Shown piece after piece: positions 26,159-35,600 of a stretch of 64,000 bases of DNA. How positions within the stretch are numbered: the first letter of the stretch is position 1; each line of letters starts with the position of its first letter. Source of the stretch: Clostridia bacterium (GTDB taxonomy: Bacteria > Bacillota > Clostridia > Oscillospirales > Acutalibacteraceae); the NCBI GenBank assembly GCA_017450005.1, contig JAFSYM010000123.1:1-64000 (forward strand), in the 5' to 3' direction. The position numbers and the translations under genes are program-made. A model generated the notes under the pieces. The model had not been told where the DNA came from, did no database searches, and saw only the letters and a list, made by a program, of their open reading frames with translations.

Positions 26159-27476
26159 GGCGCTCTCTGTGATTCGCCGATACGGTATGCTGCAAAGCGG
26201 GCAAGTGCTGCTCGGTCTCTCCGGCGGCGCGGATTCCATGAGTCTGCTGCATCTGCTGTGTTCGCTGCGGGAGTCGTTCGGCTTTGAACTGGAAGCGGCG
26301 CATGTCAATCACGGGCTGCGCGGCAGTGAAGCGGATCGCGACGAGCAGTTTGTGCGCTGGATTTGCAGCGAATGGCAAGTGCCGCTGCATGTGCTGCATG
26401 CAGATATCCGCGCGCAGGCATCGCAGACAGGCGAGGGGCTTGAGTCATGCGGACGTCGTGTGCGATATGCCTGGTTTGAGTCGCTGGCAAAAGGCGAGAT
26501 TGCGACAGCGCATACGGCGGACGACAGTGTCGAGACTGTGCTGCTGCATCTGATCCGCGGCAGCGGAACGGACGGCCTTCGCGGGATCGCGCCGGTTCGC
26601 GGTAAAGTGATTCGTCCGCTGATCGAGTGCACGCGCGAGGATGTGGAGCGCTATTGTGCGCAGCATTCTGTTCCGTTTGTGACGGACAGCACAAACCTGA
26701 CGGATGTGTTTGCGCGAAATCGTGTGCGTCGCTCGGTTTTACCGATTCTGCGCACGATCAATCCGCAGGCAAATGAAGCGATTCTGCGCTGCGCGGAGCT
26801 GTCTGCTGACGATTCGGATTATCTGCGGCAGTCTGCGCTCTCCTTACTGCGAGATGCGTCGCGGACATTCGGCTATGACGCGGCTGTACTGCGCGGTGCG
26901 CATCCGGCGGTGCGAAAACGCGCTTTGCGTGAACTGCTGTGCAGGCGGATGACAGCCCGACCGCAGATGCATCATGTGCGTTTGTGCGAGTCTCTGCTGG
27001 AAAACAGCGGCGCCGTGCAGACCGAACAGGATGTGACAGTCTGCGTTTACGGCGGCCTTCTGTATTTCCGTACCCCCTTGCGTCCGGCATGGTCGGCGCA
27101 GATTGCGCATGACGCAGCTGCACTGCCGTTCGGGCAGATTAAAATTCAAAAATTATCTGCGGATTCGATACAGAAAATTCACAAAGATACGTTGCCGAAC
27201 TGTCTTTGTTGTGATACAATACAGTCCGAAGTATTTTTCAGAAGCCGAATGTCGGGCGACCGGATGACGCGTGTCGGCGGCGCCGGAAGCAAACCGCTTA
27301 AAAAACTGTTTGAGGAGTTGGGCGTGCCCGCATGCCGAAGAAACGACGTACCGATCCTGACAGACGGCAGCCGGATACTCTGGGCAGAAGGGATCGGCTG
27401 CGATGCGCAGTTTTCCCTTACACCGCAAAGCCGGCAGATATGGAAAATCGAAGTCATTCGGGAGGATGAATCATGA
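26148..27476 (+). CDS. tilS: tRNA(Ile)-lysidine synthetase
   Basis: Attaches lysine to C34 of the CAU-anticodon tRNA-Ile so that it reads AUA. The 442-residue protein has the ATP pyrophosphatase loop LSGGADSM (near residue 28), the family stretch AHVNHGLRGSEADRDEQF, and TAHTADDSVETVLLHLIRGSGTDGLRGI. The C-terminal TilS domain ends with RVGGAGSKPLKKLFEELGVP. The start ATG lies inside the dnaB 3' end (11-nt overlap) and follows GGAAAGG; the much longer open frame upstream is only a shadow of dnaB. The stop overlaps the hpt start. Confidence 0.95.
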   Translation: MRCKALSVIRRYGMLQSGQVLLGLSGGADSMSLLHLLCSLRESFGFELEAAHVNHGLRGSEADRDEQFVRWICSEWQVPLHVLHADIRAQASQTGEGLESCGRRVRYAWFESLAKGEIATAHTADDSVETVLLHLIRGSGTDGLRGIAPVRGKVIRPLIECTREDVERYCAQHSVPFVTDSTNLTDVFARNRVRRSVLPILRTINPQANEAILRCAELSADDSDYLRQSALSLLRDASRTFGYDAAVLRGAHPAVRKRALRELLCRRMTARPQMHHVRLCESLLENSGAVQTEQDVTVCVYGGLLYFRTPLRPAWSAQIAHDAAALPFGQIKIQKLSADSIQKIHKDTLPNCLCCDTIQSEVFFRSRMSGDRMTRVGGAGSKPLKKLFEELGVPACRRNDVPILTDGSRILWAEGIGCDAQFSLTPQSRQIWKIEVIREDES

Positions 27477-28009
27477 CACAGGATATCGAACGAGTTTTGT
27501 TTTCGCCGCAGCAGCTGCACGAGACGGTGCATAAGCTCGGAGAAAAGATCAGCGCTGATTATGCCGGCAAGAATCTGCTGCTGGTCAGTGTTTTGAAAGG
27601 CGCTGTCGTCTTTATGACCGACCTGATGCGCGAGATTACGATCCCTTGCAGCATCGACTTTATGGCCGTGCACAGCTATTCCGGTACGCAGTCCACGGGC
27701 GAAGTGCAGATTCTCAAGGATCTCGGCATGCCGATCGAGGGCTATGACGTTTTGATCGTCGAGGATATTCTCGATTCCGGCAGGACGCTGCATTATATTA
27801 TGAATCTGCTGCGAAGCCGGCATCCTTCCTCAATCCGGATCTGTACGCTCTTCGACAAGCCTTCGGGGCGCAAAGCGGACGTGACGGCCGATTATGTCGG
27901 CATGCTTGTGCCGGACGCCTTTATTGTTGGCTACGGTCTGGATTATAACGAAAAATACCGCAACCTGCCCTACATAGGCGTTCTGAAGTCAGAGATTTAC
28001 GGCGGATAA
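27473..28009 (+). CDS. hpt: Hypoxanthine phosphoribosyltransferase
   Basis: Salvages hypoxanthine and guanine to IMP and GMP with PRPP. The 178-residue type I phosphoribosyltransferase has the PRPP loop VLIVEDILDSGRTL, the flexible-loop SYSGTQSTGEV and the purine-binding DYVGMLVPDAFIVGYGLDYNEKYRN. The ATG overlaps the tilS stop by 4 nt. The tilS-hpt-ftsH order is widespread in Firmicutes. Confidence 0.97.
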   Translation: MTQDIERVLFSPQQLHETVHKLGEKISADYAGKNLLLVSVLKGAVVFMTDLMREITIPCSIDFMAVHSYSGTQSTGEVQILKDLGMPIEGYDVLIVEDILDSGRTLHYIMNLLRSRHPSSIRICTLFDKPSGRKADVTADYVGMLVPDAFIVGYGLDYNEKYRNLPYIGVLKSEIYGG

Positions 28010-28078
28010 ATGACAGCCGTTTATGTATACTAAATCACAGACCGTGCAACGACGCGCGGCAAAGGAGAGTTGTTATTC

Positions 28079-29974
28079 TTGAGCGAAGATAAGAAGAAGT
28101 TTGACCCCAAGCGGCTGATTGCGCTCATTCCGTATATCCTGATCCCTGCGCTGATTCTGGCGGGACTGAGCTACTACTCCGGCCGCAGGGATAAAGAAAA
28201 GACGGAATACTATCAGATTGTGCAGTATTTTGACGAGGGCGCGATCACAGAGTACACGCTCAATTTCAGCAGCGGACAGCTGCAGTACACGCGCATTAAC
28301 GACAAGGGCAAGGAAGTCAAGGAAACGTTCATGGTGCCCAATGTCAACATGTTTATCAACGACGTTGGCGAGACCGTACGCACGCACAACCGTGAGAACC
28401 CGGACAATCCGATCAAGGATAAATACAAGACAGGCTCTGCCGGTTCTGTGTTGTTGACGATCCTGCCGACGGCGCTGCTGGTTCTTGCAATGGTTGTCTT
28501 TGCCGTGATTATGTTCCGCAGAATGAATATGACGATCGCCGGCGAAAACAACCGTGCAATCGGCTTCGGCAAGGCGCGTGTCAAGGAACAGTCGGACGAA
28601 AAACGTAAAACGACGTTTGAACAGGTCGCCGGTGCGGACGAAGAAAAAGAAGAACTGAGCGAGATCGTGGAGTTCCTGAAGAACCCCGAACGCTTCAATG
28701 CACTCGGTGCGCGTATTCCGAAGGGCGTTCTGCTCGTCGGCCCTCCCGGTACGGGTAAAACCCTGCTGGCGCGTGCGGTCGCAGGCGAGGCGAACGTGCC
28801 GTTCTTCTCGATTTCCGGTTCCGACTTTGTGGAGATGTACGTCGGCGTCGGCGCTTCGCGTGTACGTGATCTGTTTGAAAAGGCCAAGAAAAACTCGCCT
28901 TCCATCATCTTTATCGATGAGATTGACGCGGTCGGTCGTCACAGAGGCGCCGGTATGGGCGGCGGTCACGATGAACGTGAGCAGACGCTCAACCAGCTTC
29001 TCGTTGAAATGGACGGCTTCGGCGCGAATGAAGGCGTGATTATCATTGCCGCGACAAACCGTCCCGACATCCTTGATCCCGCGCTGCTTCGTCCCGGTCG
29101 TTTCGATCGTCAGGTGACGGTAGGCTATCCGGATATCAAGGGCAGAGAAGCGATTTTGCACGTGCACGCAAAGGGCAAGCCGCTCGGACCGGATGTGGAT
29201 TTGAAGGTGATTGCGCAGTCTACGGCGGGCTTTACGGGCGCTGATCTGGAGAATCTTTTGAATGAGGCGGCGCTGCTTGCTGCGCGCAAGAACAAGAAAG
29301 CGCTGACCATGCAGGAGATCGAGGAGGCAACCGTCAAAGTCGTCGTCGGTACGGAAAAGAAATCGCACAAAATCAGCGATAAGGAAAAGAAGCTGACAGC
29401 GTATCACGAAGCTGGCCATGCCGTTTCCACCTATTATCTGGAGGGGCAGGACCCCGTCCACCAGATTTCCATTATCCCGCGCGGAATGGCCGGCGGCTAC
29501 ACCATGTCCATCCCGACGGAGGACAAGAGCTATACCTCCAAAAATGATATGCTCGACAGCATTGTCGTGCTTATGGGCGGTCGTGTTGCGGAAGCACTCA
29601 TTATGGGCGATATCTCTACAGGCGCGTCCAACGATATCGAACGCGCTTCCGAAATCGCGCGCAAGATGGTTACCAAGTACGGTATGAGCGAAAAGCTCGG
29701 TCCCGTGTCGTATTCGTCCGGCAACGACGAGGTTTTCCTCGGCCGTGATTTCAGCCACACAAAGGCGTATTCCGAAAGCATTGCCGCGCAGATCGACCAG
29801 GAGGTCAGCACGATCATATCGCATGCGTATGCGCGCACGGAGGAGATTTTGCGCGCGCACATGGATAAACTGCATCTGGTGGCTAAGGAACTGATCGAAA
29901 AAGAAAAACTGGACGGCGAAACGTTTGCCGCGCTGATGGCTGACACATCCGTACAGGAAGGAGAATCTGTATGA
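28079..29974 (+). CDS. ftsH: ATP-dependent zinc metalloprotease FtsH
   Basis: A membrane-bound AAA+ protease for quality control and turnover of membrane and regulatory proteins. The 631-residue protein has two N-terminal transmembrane helices flanking an external domain, then Walker A GPPGTGKT, Walker [12 protein letters not shown], the second region of homology ending [12 protein letters not shown], and the zinc motif HEAGH. The start is taken as TTG 11 nt after GGAG of AAAGGAGAG; another TTG three codons upstream is too close to the ribosome site. The stop overlaps the next gene by 4 nt. Confidence 0.97.
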   Translation: MSEDKKKFDPKRLIALIPYILIPALILAGLSYYSGRRDKEKTEYYQIVQYFDEGAITEYTLNFSSGQLQYTRINDKGKEVKETFMVPNVNMFINDVGETVRTHNRENPDNPIKDKYKTGSAGSVLLTILPTALLVLAMVVFAVIMFRRMNMTIAGENNRAIGFGKARVKEQSDEKRKTTFEQVAGADEEKEELSEIVEFLKNPERFNALGARIPKGVLLVGPPGTGKTLLARAVAGEANVPFFSISGSDFVEMYVGVGASRVRDLFEKAKKNSPSIIFIDEIDAVGRHRGAGMGGGHDEREQTLNQLLVEMDGFGANEGVIIIAATNRPDILDPALLRPGRFDRQVTVGYPDIKGREAILHVHAKGKPLGPDVDLKVIAQSTAGFTGADLENLLNEAALLAARKNKKALTMQEIEEATVKVVVGTEKKSHKISDKEKKLTAYHEAGHAVSTYYLEGQDPVHQISIIPRGMAGGYTMSIPTEDKSYTSKNDMLDSIVVLMGGRVAEALIMGDISTGASNDIERASEIARKMVTKYGMSEKLGPVSYSSGNDEVFLGRDFSHTKAYSESIAAQIDQEVSTIISHAYARTEEILRAHMDKLHLVAKELIEKEKLDGETFAALMADTSVQEGESV

Positions 29975-30399
29975 AACTGCGTAGAGAAGACTTCACCAAA
30001 ATTATGTTCGGCGGCGTTGCGCTGATTCTGGGCGTTCTGTTTTTGCTCAGTGCTTTCGGCGCGTTCGATATTAAATCGATCTGGCCGTATTGGACGCTGT
30101 TTATCATCATCCCCACGGTCGGCAGCATGATTGCCAACGGCGTCAACGTCTGGAAAACCGCACTGCTGGCGCTGGGCATCAATGCGCTGATCGTTCAGAC
30201 ACAGATCGCACGCGGCGTCTGGCAGTGGAAGCAGTTCCTTGCGGCCAATGTAGCGGTGATTCTGATTCTTGCCGGCGTGCTGCTGATCTTCGGCAACCCG
30301 AAGAGCGAGGGGTTGTTCAAACGCATGGATCGCCGGAACGGACAGAATCAACAGCCGAACTACCCGCCGCCCTATGACGATCAAAGCGGTAACAGATAA
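29971..30399 (+). CDS. Small four-helix membrane protein (LiaF/DUF5668-like)
   Basis: A 142-residue integral membrane protein with four predicted helices (about residues 11-32, 37-56, 62-78 and 88-108) and a polar, Asn/Gln/Pro-rich C-terminal tail ([13 protein letters not shown]). The layout resembles the N-terminal membrane region of LiaF/DUF5668 proteins, linked in other bacteria to envelope-stress signalling; that assignment is tentative. It overlaps ftsH by ATGA, so production is coupled to the protease, and it may be a partner of it. Confidence 0.7.
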   Translation: MKLRREDFTKIMFGGVALILGVLFLLSAFGAFDIKSIWPYWTLFIIIPTVGSMIANGVNVWKTALLALGINALIVQTQIARGVWQWKQFLAANVAVILILAGVLLIFGNPKSEGLFKRMDRRNGQNQQPNYPPPYDDQSGNR

Positions 30400-30412
30400 T
30401 CATACTTAACAT

Positions 30413-30444
30413 AATCTGCACCCGGTTTTGCGGATGCAGATTTT
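30413..30444 (+). terminator. Probable terminator after the ftsH operon
   Basis: AATCTGCA and TGCAGATT pair with an extended CCG/CGG step and are followed by a short TTTTG. The T-run is weak. Confidence 0.6.
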
Positions 30445-30487
30445 GTGCGTCAATACAGTCGAACGACGTCCAACAGAAAGGAAAAAC

Positions 30488-32470
30488 ATGGCAAAGAAAA
30501 AAGAGTACGGCAACGAAAGTATCGTTTCTCTCAAGGGCGCGGATCGTGTGCGTAAACGTCCGGCTGTCATATTCGGCTCCGACGGTCTGGAGGGCTGCGA
30601 ACACTCGGTGTTTGAGATCATTTCCAATTCCATTGACGAGGCGCGCGAGGGACACGGGAACCGCGTGATCGTGACGCGTTTTCAGGATAAATCCGTGGAA
30701 GTACAGGATTTCGGCCGCGGTATTCCGGTTGATTATAATGTGCATGAAAAGCGGTACAACTGGGAACTGGTGTTCTGCGAGTTGTACGCCGGCGGCAAAT
30801 ACAATACGAATGACGGCGGCAGCTATGAGTATTCGCTCGGTCTCAACGGTCTCGGTCTGTGCGCCACGCAGTATTCATCCGAGTATATGGAGGCCGAGAT
30901 CCACACCGGCGGTTTTCGCTACTTGCTTCGCTTCAAACACGGAGAGATTGACGGCGAAATGGTCAAGGAGCCGTATGCCAAGCGCGACACGGGCACGCGC
31001 ATACGCTGGCGTCCCGATCTCAAGGTGTTTACGGACATCGACATCCCGCTCGAATACTATCAGGATATTCTGAAGCGGCAGGCGATTGTCAATTCCGGCG
31101 TGACGTTTATTCTCAAAAACCAGGTTTCCGCGTCGAAATTCGACATGTATGAGTACCGCTACGAAAACGGCATTGAGGATTACGTCAAAGAATTTGCGGG
31201 CGACAAGGCGCTGACTGCTGTACAGTTCTGGCAGGCGGAGCGCGTCGGACGCGATCGCGCCGATCAGAAGGATTACCGCGTCAAAATGAGCGCAGCGCTC
31301 TGCTTTTCCAAGAGCCTGCATCTCAAAGATTATTACCACAACTCCAGCTATCTTGAGCATGGCGGCGCGCCGGAAAAAGCGTTCCGCAGTGCATTCGTCT
31401 CGCAGATTGACAGCTATCTCAAAACGAACAGCAAGTACAACAAGTCCGACCCGAAGATCAGCTATCAGGACGTGGAAGACTGTCTGATTCTCGTTGTCTC
31501 TTCGTTTTCAACCCAGACATCCTATGAGAACCAGACCAAAAAGGCGATCAATAATAAATTTATCCAAGAGGCCATGACGGAGTTTTTCCGCCATCAGCTT
31601 GAAGTCTATTTTCTTGAAAACCGACAGGATGCGGAGCGGATTGCCGAGCAGGTTTTGATCAATATGCGCAGCCGCGTCAAGGCGGATGCAACGCGTCAGA
31701 GCCTGAAACAGACGCTGCAAAAGAGCAACGATCTGACAAGCCGCGTGCAGAAGTTTGTCGACTGCCGTTCGCGCGACGTGAGCGTGCGCGAGGTCTTTAT
31801 CGTGGAGGGCGACTCCGCTCTCGGCGCATGTAAACAGGCGCGCAATTCCGAATTTCAGGCGGTTATTCCCGTGCGCGGCAAGATTCTCAACTGCCTCAAG
31901 TGCGACTATGATCGCATTTTCCGCAGCGAGATCATCACCGATCTGATCAAGGTGCTCGGCTGCGGCGTCGAGGTCAAGGGCAAGCTCGCCAAGGATATGT
32001 CTTCGTTTAACCTCGACAATCTGCGTTGGAGCAAGGTCATCATCTGCACCGATGCCGATGTGGACGGCTTCCAGATTCGCACGCTTATCCTGACCATGAT
32101 CTACCGCCTGATGCCGACGCTGATCGAAGCGGGCAAGGTGTTTATCGCCGAGTCGCCGCTGTACGAAATCACCTGTAAGGACGAGACGTGGTTTGCCTAT
32201 ACTGAAAAGGAAAAAAACGATGCGCTCGCGCAGATCGGTGACGCCAAGTATACGATCCAGCGATCCAAGGGACTCGGTGAAAACGACGCGGATATGATGA
32301 GTCTGACGACAATGAATCCCGCCACCAGAAGGTTGATTCAGATCAACATGGCAGGGGCGGAGGAAACCGCGCGTGTGTTCGAGATGCTTGAGGGCGACGA
32401 CCTTGCGGCGCGCAAGCAGCATATTGCCGAAGAAGGCTATAAGTACATCGACATGACCGACGTGTCGTAA
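30488..32470 (+). CDS. Type IIA topoisomerase subunit B (GyrB/ParE paralogue)
   Basis: A 660-residue ATPase/toprim subunit of a type IIA topoisomerase. The GHKL ATPase keeps the Glu and Asn of FEIISNSIDEA and the DFGRGIP motif, but the ATP-lid motif reads SLGLNGLG where GyrB/ParE usually have GGLHGVG. The transducer domain follows. The toprim domain has EGDSALG and the magnesium motif DADVDG, ending in KGLGE. Compared with typical gyrase B it is divergent and probably a second topoisomerase (topo IV-like). ATG follows AGAAAGGA; the partner A subunit starts 16 nt downstream. Confidence 0.9.
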   Translation: MAKKKEYGNESIVSLKGADRVRKRPAVIFGSDGLEGCEHSVFEIISNSIDEAREGHGNRVIVTRFQDKSVEVQDFGRGIPVDYNVHEKRYNWELVFCELYAGGKYNTNDGGSYEYSLGLNGLGLCATQYSSEYMEAEIHTGGFRYLLRFKHGEIDGEMVKEPYAKRDTGTRIRWRPDLKVFTDIDIPLEYYQDILKRQAIVNSGVTFILKNQVSASKFDMYEYRYENGIEDYVKEFAGDKALTAVQFWQAERVGRDRADQKDYRVKMSAALCFSKSLHLKDYYHNSSYLEHGGAPEKAFRSAFVSQIDSYLKTNSKYNKSDPKISYQDVEDCLILVVSSFSTQTSYENQTKKAINNKFIQEAMTEFFRHQLEVYFLENRQDAERIAEQVLINMRSRVKADATRQSLKQTLQKSNDLTSRVQKFVDCRSRDVSVREVFIVEGDSALGACKQARNSEFQAVIPVRGKILNCLKCDYDRIFRSEIITDLIKVLGCGVEVKGKLAKDMSSFNLDNLRWSKVIICTDADVDGFQIRTLILTMIYRLMPTLIEAGKVFIAESPLYEITCKDETWFAYTEKEKNDALAQIGDAKYTIQRSKGLGENDADMMSLTTMNPATRRLIQINMAGAEETARVFEMLEGDDLAARKQHIAEEGYKYIDMTDVS

Positions 32471-32485
32471 CAGAAAGGCAAAGAA

Positions 32486-34729
32486 ATGGCAAGAAAGAAA
32501 AAAGAGGAATCCGTGCAGGCGACAGAAGGTCTGCCGAATAATACACACATTCTGGGTGCGGGAGAGGTCGTGCAGCAGAGTATTACCGACACGATGGAGC
32601 TCAACTTCATGCCGTATGCGATGAGCGTGATTATGTCGCGTGCGATCCCGGAAATCGACGGCTTCAAGCCTGCACACCGCAAGCTCCTGTATACCATGTA
32701 CAAGATGGGACTTCTGCATGGCGCGCGCAGCAAGAGCGCCAATATCGTGGGTCAGACGATGCGTCTGAATCCGCACGGCGATGCCGCAATCTATGACACA
32801 ATGGTGCGTCTGTCCAGAGGTTACGAAGCACTGCTGCATCCGTTTGTCGATTCCAAGGGTAACTTCGGTAAGGCGTATTCCCGCGATATGGTATGGGCTG
32901 CGCCCCGCTATACGGAGGCAAAGCTCGATCCGATCTGCGCGGAGCTGTTCGGCGAGATTGACAAGGATACCGTAGATTTTGTGGACAACTATGACGCTAC
33001 GATGAAGGAACCGACGCTGCTTCCCGTAACGTTTCCGAGTATCCTCGCCAATCCCACAACCGGTATCGCCGTCGGCATGGCCAGCTCGATCTGCCCGTTC
33101 AATCTGCGCGAGCTTTGTGAGACGACGATTGCGCTGATTCGTGATGAAACGGTCGACCCGATGGACACGCTCAAAGCGCCGGATTTCATCGGCGGCGGAC
33201 AGCTTATCTTTGACCGACCGTCGATGGAGGAAATATATCGTACCGGTCGTGGCGGATTCAAAGTGCGTGCAAAGTATACGTACGATAAAAAGAATAATTG
33301 CATCGACGTGACCGAGATTCCGCCGACGACGACATGCGAAGCAATTATCGAAAAGATTATCGAGCGCATCAAGGCCGGTTCCATCAAGGAGATCAGCGAC
33401 ATCCGCGATGAGACGGACAAGTCCGGCCTGAAAATCACGATTGATCTCAAACGCGGTGTGGATGCGGACAAGCTCATGCAGAAGCTGTACCGCATGACCA
33501 CGCTCGAGGACACGTTCTCCTGCAATTTCAACGTTTTGATTGCAGGCTCCCCGCAGACGCTCGGTGTTGCCGATTTGCTGCTGGAGTGGATTGCGTTCCG
33601 CACGGAATGCGTCAAGCGGCGCATTTTCTTTGATCTGACCAAGGCGAAGGAAAAGCTGCATCTGCTCAAGGGCCTGCAGAAGATTCTGCTTGATATTGAC
33701 AAGGCAATCAAAATCGTTCGGGAGACCGAGGAGGAAAGTGAGGTCGTGCCGAACCTGATGATCGGTTTCGGCATAGACGAGATCCAGGCGGAGTACGTGG
33801 CGGAGATCAAACTGCGTCATCTCAACCGCGAGTATATCCTCAAACGTCTGGCAGACGTGGAAGAATTGGAGAAGAAGGTCGAAGAGCTGGATGCAATCCT
33901 GAAATCCAAAACGAAGGTGCGCCAGATCCTGATCGACGAGCTCAGACAGGTGTCCAAAAAGTACGGCAAGGATCGCCGCACGGAGATCCTGTACGACGTG
34001 GAGATTGCAGAAACGGAAACAGAGCCGGAAGTGCCGGCATACCCGGTGACGCTGTTCTTTACCGAACAGGGCTATTTCAAAAAAATCACGCCGCAGTCTC
34101 TGCGCATGAGCAGCGATCATAAGCTCAAGGAAGGCGACAGGATTATCCGCACGATTGAGACGGATAACCGCGCGGAATTGCTGTTCTTTACAAATCAGCA
34201 GCAGGTCTACAAATCCCGCGTGAGCGACTTTGACGACACGAAAGCGAGCGTTCTCGGTGATTTTGTGGCGTCTAAGCTCGAAATGGATCAGGGCGAGGTC
34301 GCGGTGTATATGGCCGTCACGTCCGATTACAGCGGGTATATGATGTATTTCTTCGAAAACGGCAAGGCGGCCAAAGTGCCGCTGTCCGTATTCCGGACGA
34401 AGACAAACCGCAAAAAACTGATCAAGGCGTATTCCGACAAATCGCCGGTGGCGGTCTTCCGCCAGATTCCGGAAGATACAGAACTCGTTGTCGTGTCATC
34501 TGCGGGACGTATGCTGTTGTTGTCGACCGGCGCCATTGCGCCGAAGACCACGAAAGATACGGCGGGCGTCGGCGTAATGACGCTGAAAAAGGGACAGCGC
34601 GTGATCGAGGTGCGCGATTACGTACAGGGCATGTTCCAAAAACCCTACCGTTATCGCACGAAGAATCTGCCGGCTGCGGGTATGCTTCTGGCTGCGGAGG
34701 ACACAGGCGAGCAGATGAGTCTGCTGTAA
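32486..34729 (+). CDS. Type IIA topoisomerase subunit A (GyrA/ParC paralogue)
   Basis: The DNA-cleaving subunit, 747 residues. The winged-helix region has SRAIPEIDGFKPAHRKLLY, and the catalytic tyrosine is in WAAPRYTEAKL near residue 155. It also has the tower and coiled-coil domains (about 350-500) and a C-terminal beta-pinwheel-like region. No GyrA box (QRRGGKG) is visible in the C-terminal region, which argues against DNA gyrase wrapping activity and fits a decatenating or specialised enzyme. Ribosome site AGAAAGG; it is in an operon with the B subunit. Confidence 0.9.
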   Translation: MARKKKEESVQATEGLPNNTHILGAGEVVQQSITDTMELNFMPYAMSVIMSRAIPEIDGFKPAHRKLLYTMYKMGLLHGARSKSANIVGQTMRLNPHGDAAIYDTMVRLSRGYEALLHPFVDSKGNFGKAYSRDMVWAAPRYTEAKLDPICAELFGEIDKDTVDFVDNYDATMKEPTLLPVTFPSILANPTTGIAVGMASSICPFNLRELCETTIALIRDETVDPMDTLKAPDFIGGGQLIFDRPSMEEIYRTGRGGFKVRAKYTYDKKNNCIDVTEIPPTTTCEAIIEKIIERIKAGSIKEISDIRDETDKSGLKITIDLKRGVDADKLMQKLYRMTTLEDTFSCNFNVLIAGSPQTLGVADLLLEWIAFRTECVKRRIFFDLTKAKEKLHLLKGLQKILLDIDKAIKIVRETEEESEVVPNLMIGFGIDEIQAEYVAEIKLRHLNREYILKRLADVEELEKKVEELDAILKSKTKVRQILIDELRQVSKKYGKDRRTEILYDVEIAETETEPEVPAYPVTLFFTEQGYFKKITPQSLRMSSDHKLKEGDRIIRTIETDNRAELLFFTNQQQVYKSRVSDFDDTKASVLGDFVASKLEMDQGEVAVYMAVTSDYSGYMMYFFENGKAAKVPLSVFRTKTNRKKLIKAYSDKSPVAVFRQIPEDTELVVVSSAGRMLLLSTGAIAPKTTKDTAGVGVMTLKKGQRVIEVRDYVQGMFQKPYRYRTKNLPAAGMLLAAEDTGEQMSLL

Positions 34730-34734
34730 AAAAA

Positions 34735-34759
34735 GAGCCGAAGCGCAACGCTTCGACTC
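34735..34759. terminator. Hairpin after the topoisomerase operon
   Basis: CGAAGCG-CAA-CGCTTCG with flanking GAG/CTC lies 6 nt after the stop codon. The plus-strand side lacks a T-run; the seven-A run precedes it, giving the T-run on the minus strand where there is no gene to end. Terminator role uncertain. Confidence 0.45.
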
Positions 34760-34884
34760 CGGCAGATCCTTTCACAAACGCTCGAAAGACAATCTGCGCG
34801 TTCTTATAATGCCCGAATTGCGCAGAATCATGCGTTTGTTTCAGAAAAAGTTAAAAAAATCTCAAAAAGCACTTGCATTTTGTT

Positions 34885-34914
34885 TTGAACTATGGTAGTA
34901 TTTTCAGGTACAAT
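34885..34914 (+). promoter_or_regulatory. Promoter of secG
   Basis: TTGAAC, 18 nt, TACAAT, placed shortly before the ribosome site GGAGG. An alternative is TTGCAT (34873) with TAGTAT at 17 nt. A more distant TATAAT (34805-34810) sits between the arms TCTGCGC and GCGCAGA. Confidence 0.6.
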
Positions 34915-34934
34915 AAGATGGAGGTTATGTGAAT

Positions 34935-35186
34935 ATGCAACCGCTTGAAATCATTCTCGGCATTTTGATTTTGTTGACATCTCTTTTGATCGTTATTTTG
35001 GTTCTGCTGCAGGAAGGCAAGCAGCAGGGTCTGTCCGGCGCGATCGCGGGCGGCGCAGAGACGTTCTTCGGCAAGTCCAAGGGACGTACCATGGAGCAGA
35101 AACTTGTCAAGATCACGCGTGTGCTGGCAGTCGTTTTCTTTGTTCTGACGATGGCGACTACGCTTGTGCTTCTGTTCCTTCGCTGA
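34935..35186 (+). CDS. secG: Preprotein translocase subunit SecG
   Basis: A small subunit of the SecYEG channel in the cytoplasmic membrane, assisting SecA-driven export. The 83-residue protein has two transmembrane helices (about 4-25 and 60-80). Between them is the conserved loop LLQEGKQQGLSGAIAGGAETFFGKSKGRTMEQ. The start is the ATG 10 nt after GGAGG; a GTG two codons upstream is only 4 nt from it. It is monocistronic, with its own promoter and terminator. Confidence 0.95.
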   Translation: MQPLEIILGILILLTSLLIVILVLLQEGKQQGLSGAIAGGAETFFGKSKGRTMEQKLVKITRVLAVVFFVLTMATTLVLLFLR

Positions 35187-35202
35187 GTCAAGGCAATGGA
35201 TA

Positions 35203-35236
35203 CCGCAGAGTTTTCGGACTCTGCGGTTTTGCTTTT
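35203..35236 (+). terminator. Terminator of secG
   Basis: CCGCAGAG and CTCTGCGG form an 8-bp stem followed by TTTTGCTTTT, between convergent genes. Confidence 0.9.
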
Positions 35237-35237
35237 C

Positions 35238-35600
35238 TTATAGTATATTCTCAATCGACGGATACAGCGAATCCCGGATTCCGGACAGCAGATGCAGACT
35301 TCGGATGCATGCGGCGCGGTAAATGGGCGGATCGGATATCAGATCCGGCAGGCTTTCCAGCGCGGCGCGCAGTTCGGTCAGATCACTGTGCAGCAGATAA
35401 ATCTGCGTGACGCCCGCGCAGTTTTTCCAGCTGGTTCCGATCTGCCGGCAGGAATCCTCTGCCGGCATATCAGTATAAATGGCGTTATGCAGCGCCTCGC
35501 CCAAAGCGGAGAAGCGGCTTTGCAGCGTCATAAAGCTGAACACAGAAAGGCTCAGCGCAAGGATCAATAAAGCCAGGGACAGCAGAACACGCTTACGCAT
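35238..35600 (-). CDS. DUF4363 family protein
   Basis: A 120-residue protein with an N-terminal membrane helix or uncleaved signal (RVLLSLALLILALSLSVFSF) and an extracytoplasmic helical remainder. DUF4363 proteins are regularly found downstream of DUF421 genes, as here, and are of unknown function. ATG follows GAAGGAGG; the gene overlaps the DUF421 stop by 8 nt, indicating coupled translation. Confidence 0.8.
   Translation of the reverse strand: MRKRVLLSLALLILALSLSVFSFMTLQSRFSALGEALHNAIYTDMPAEDSCRQIGTSWKNCAGVTQIYLLHSDLTELRAALESLPDLISDPPIYRAACIRSLHLLSGIRDSLYPSIENIL

Noticed and set aside
28073..29875. A 600-codon open frame antisense to ftsH
   Set aside because: Same codon-bias artefact; ftsH on the plus strand has all expected motifs.
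31508..34120. A very long open frame (870 codons) on the minus strand opposite the topoisomerase genes
   Set aside because: It is fully antisense to two recognised genes, has no family resemblance or ribosome site, and results from codon bias of the coding strand.
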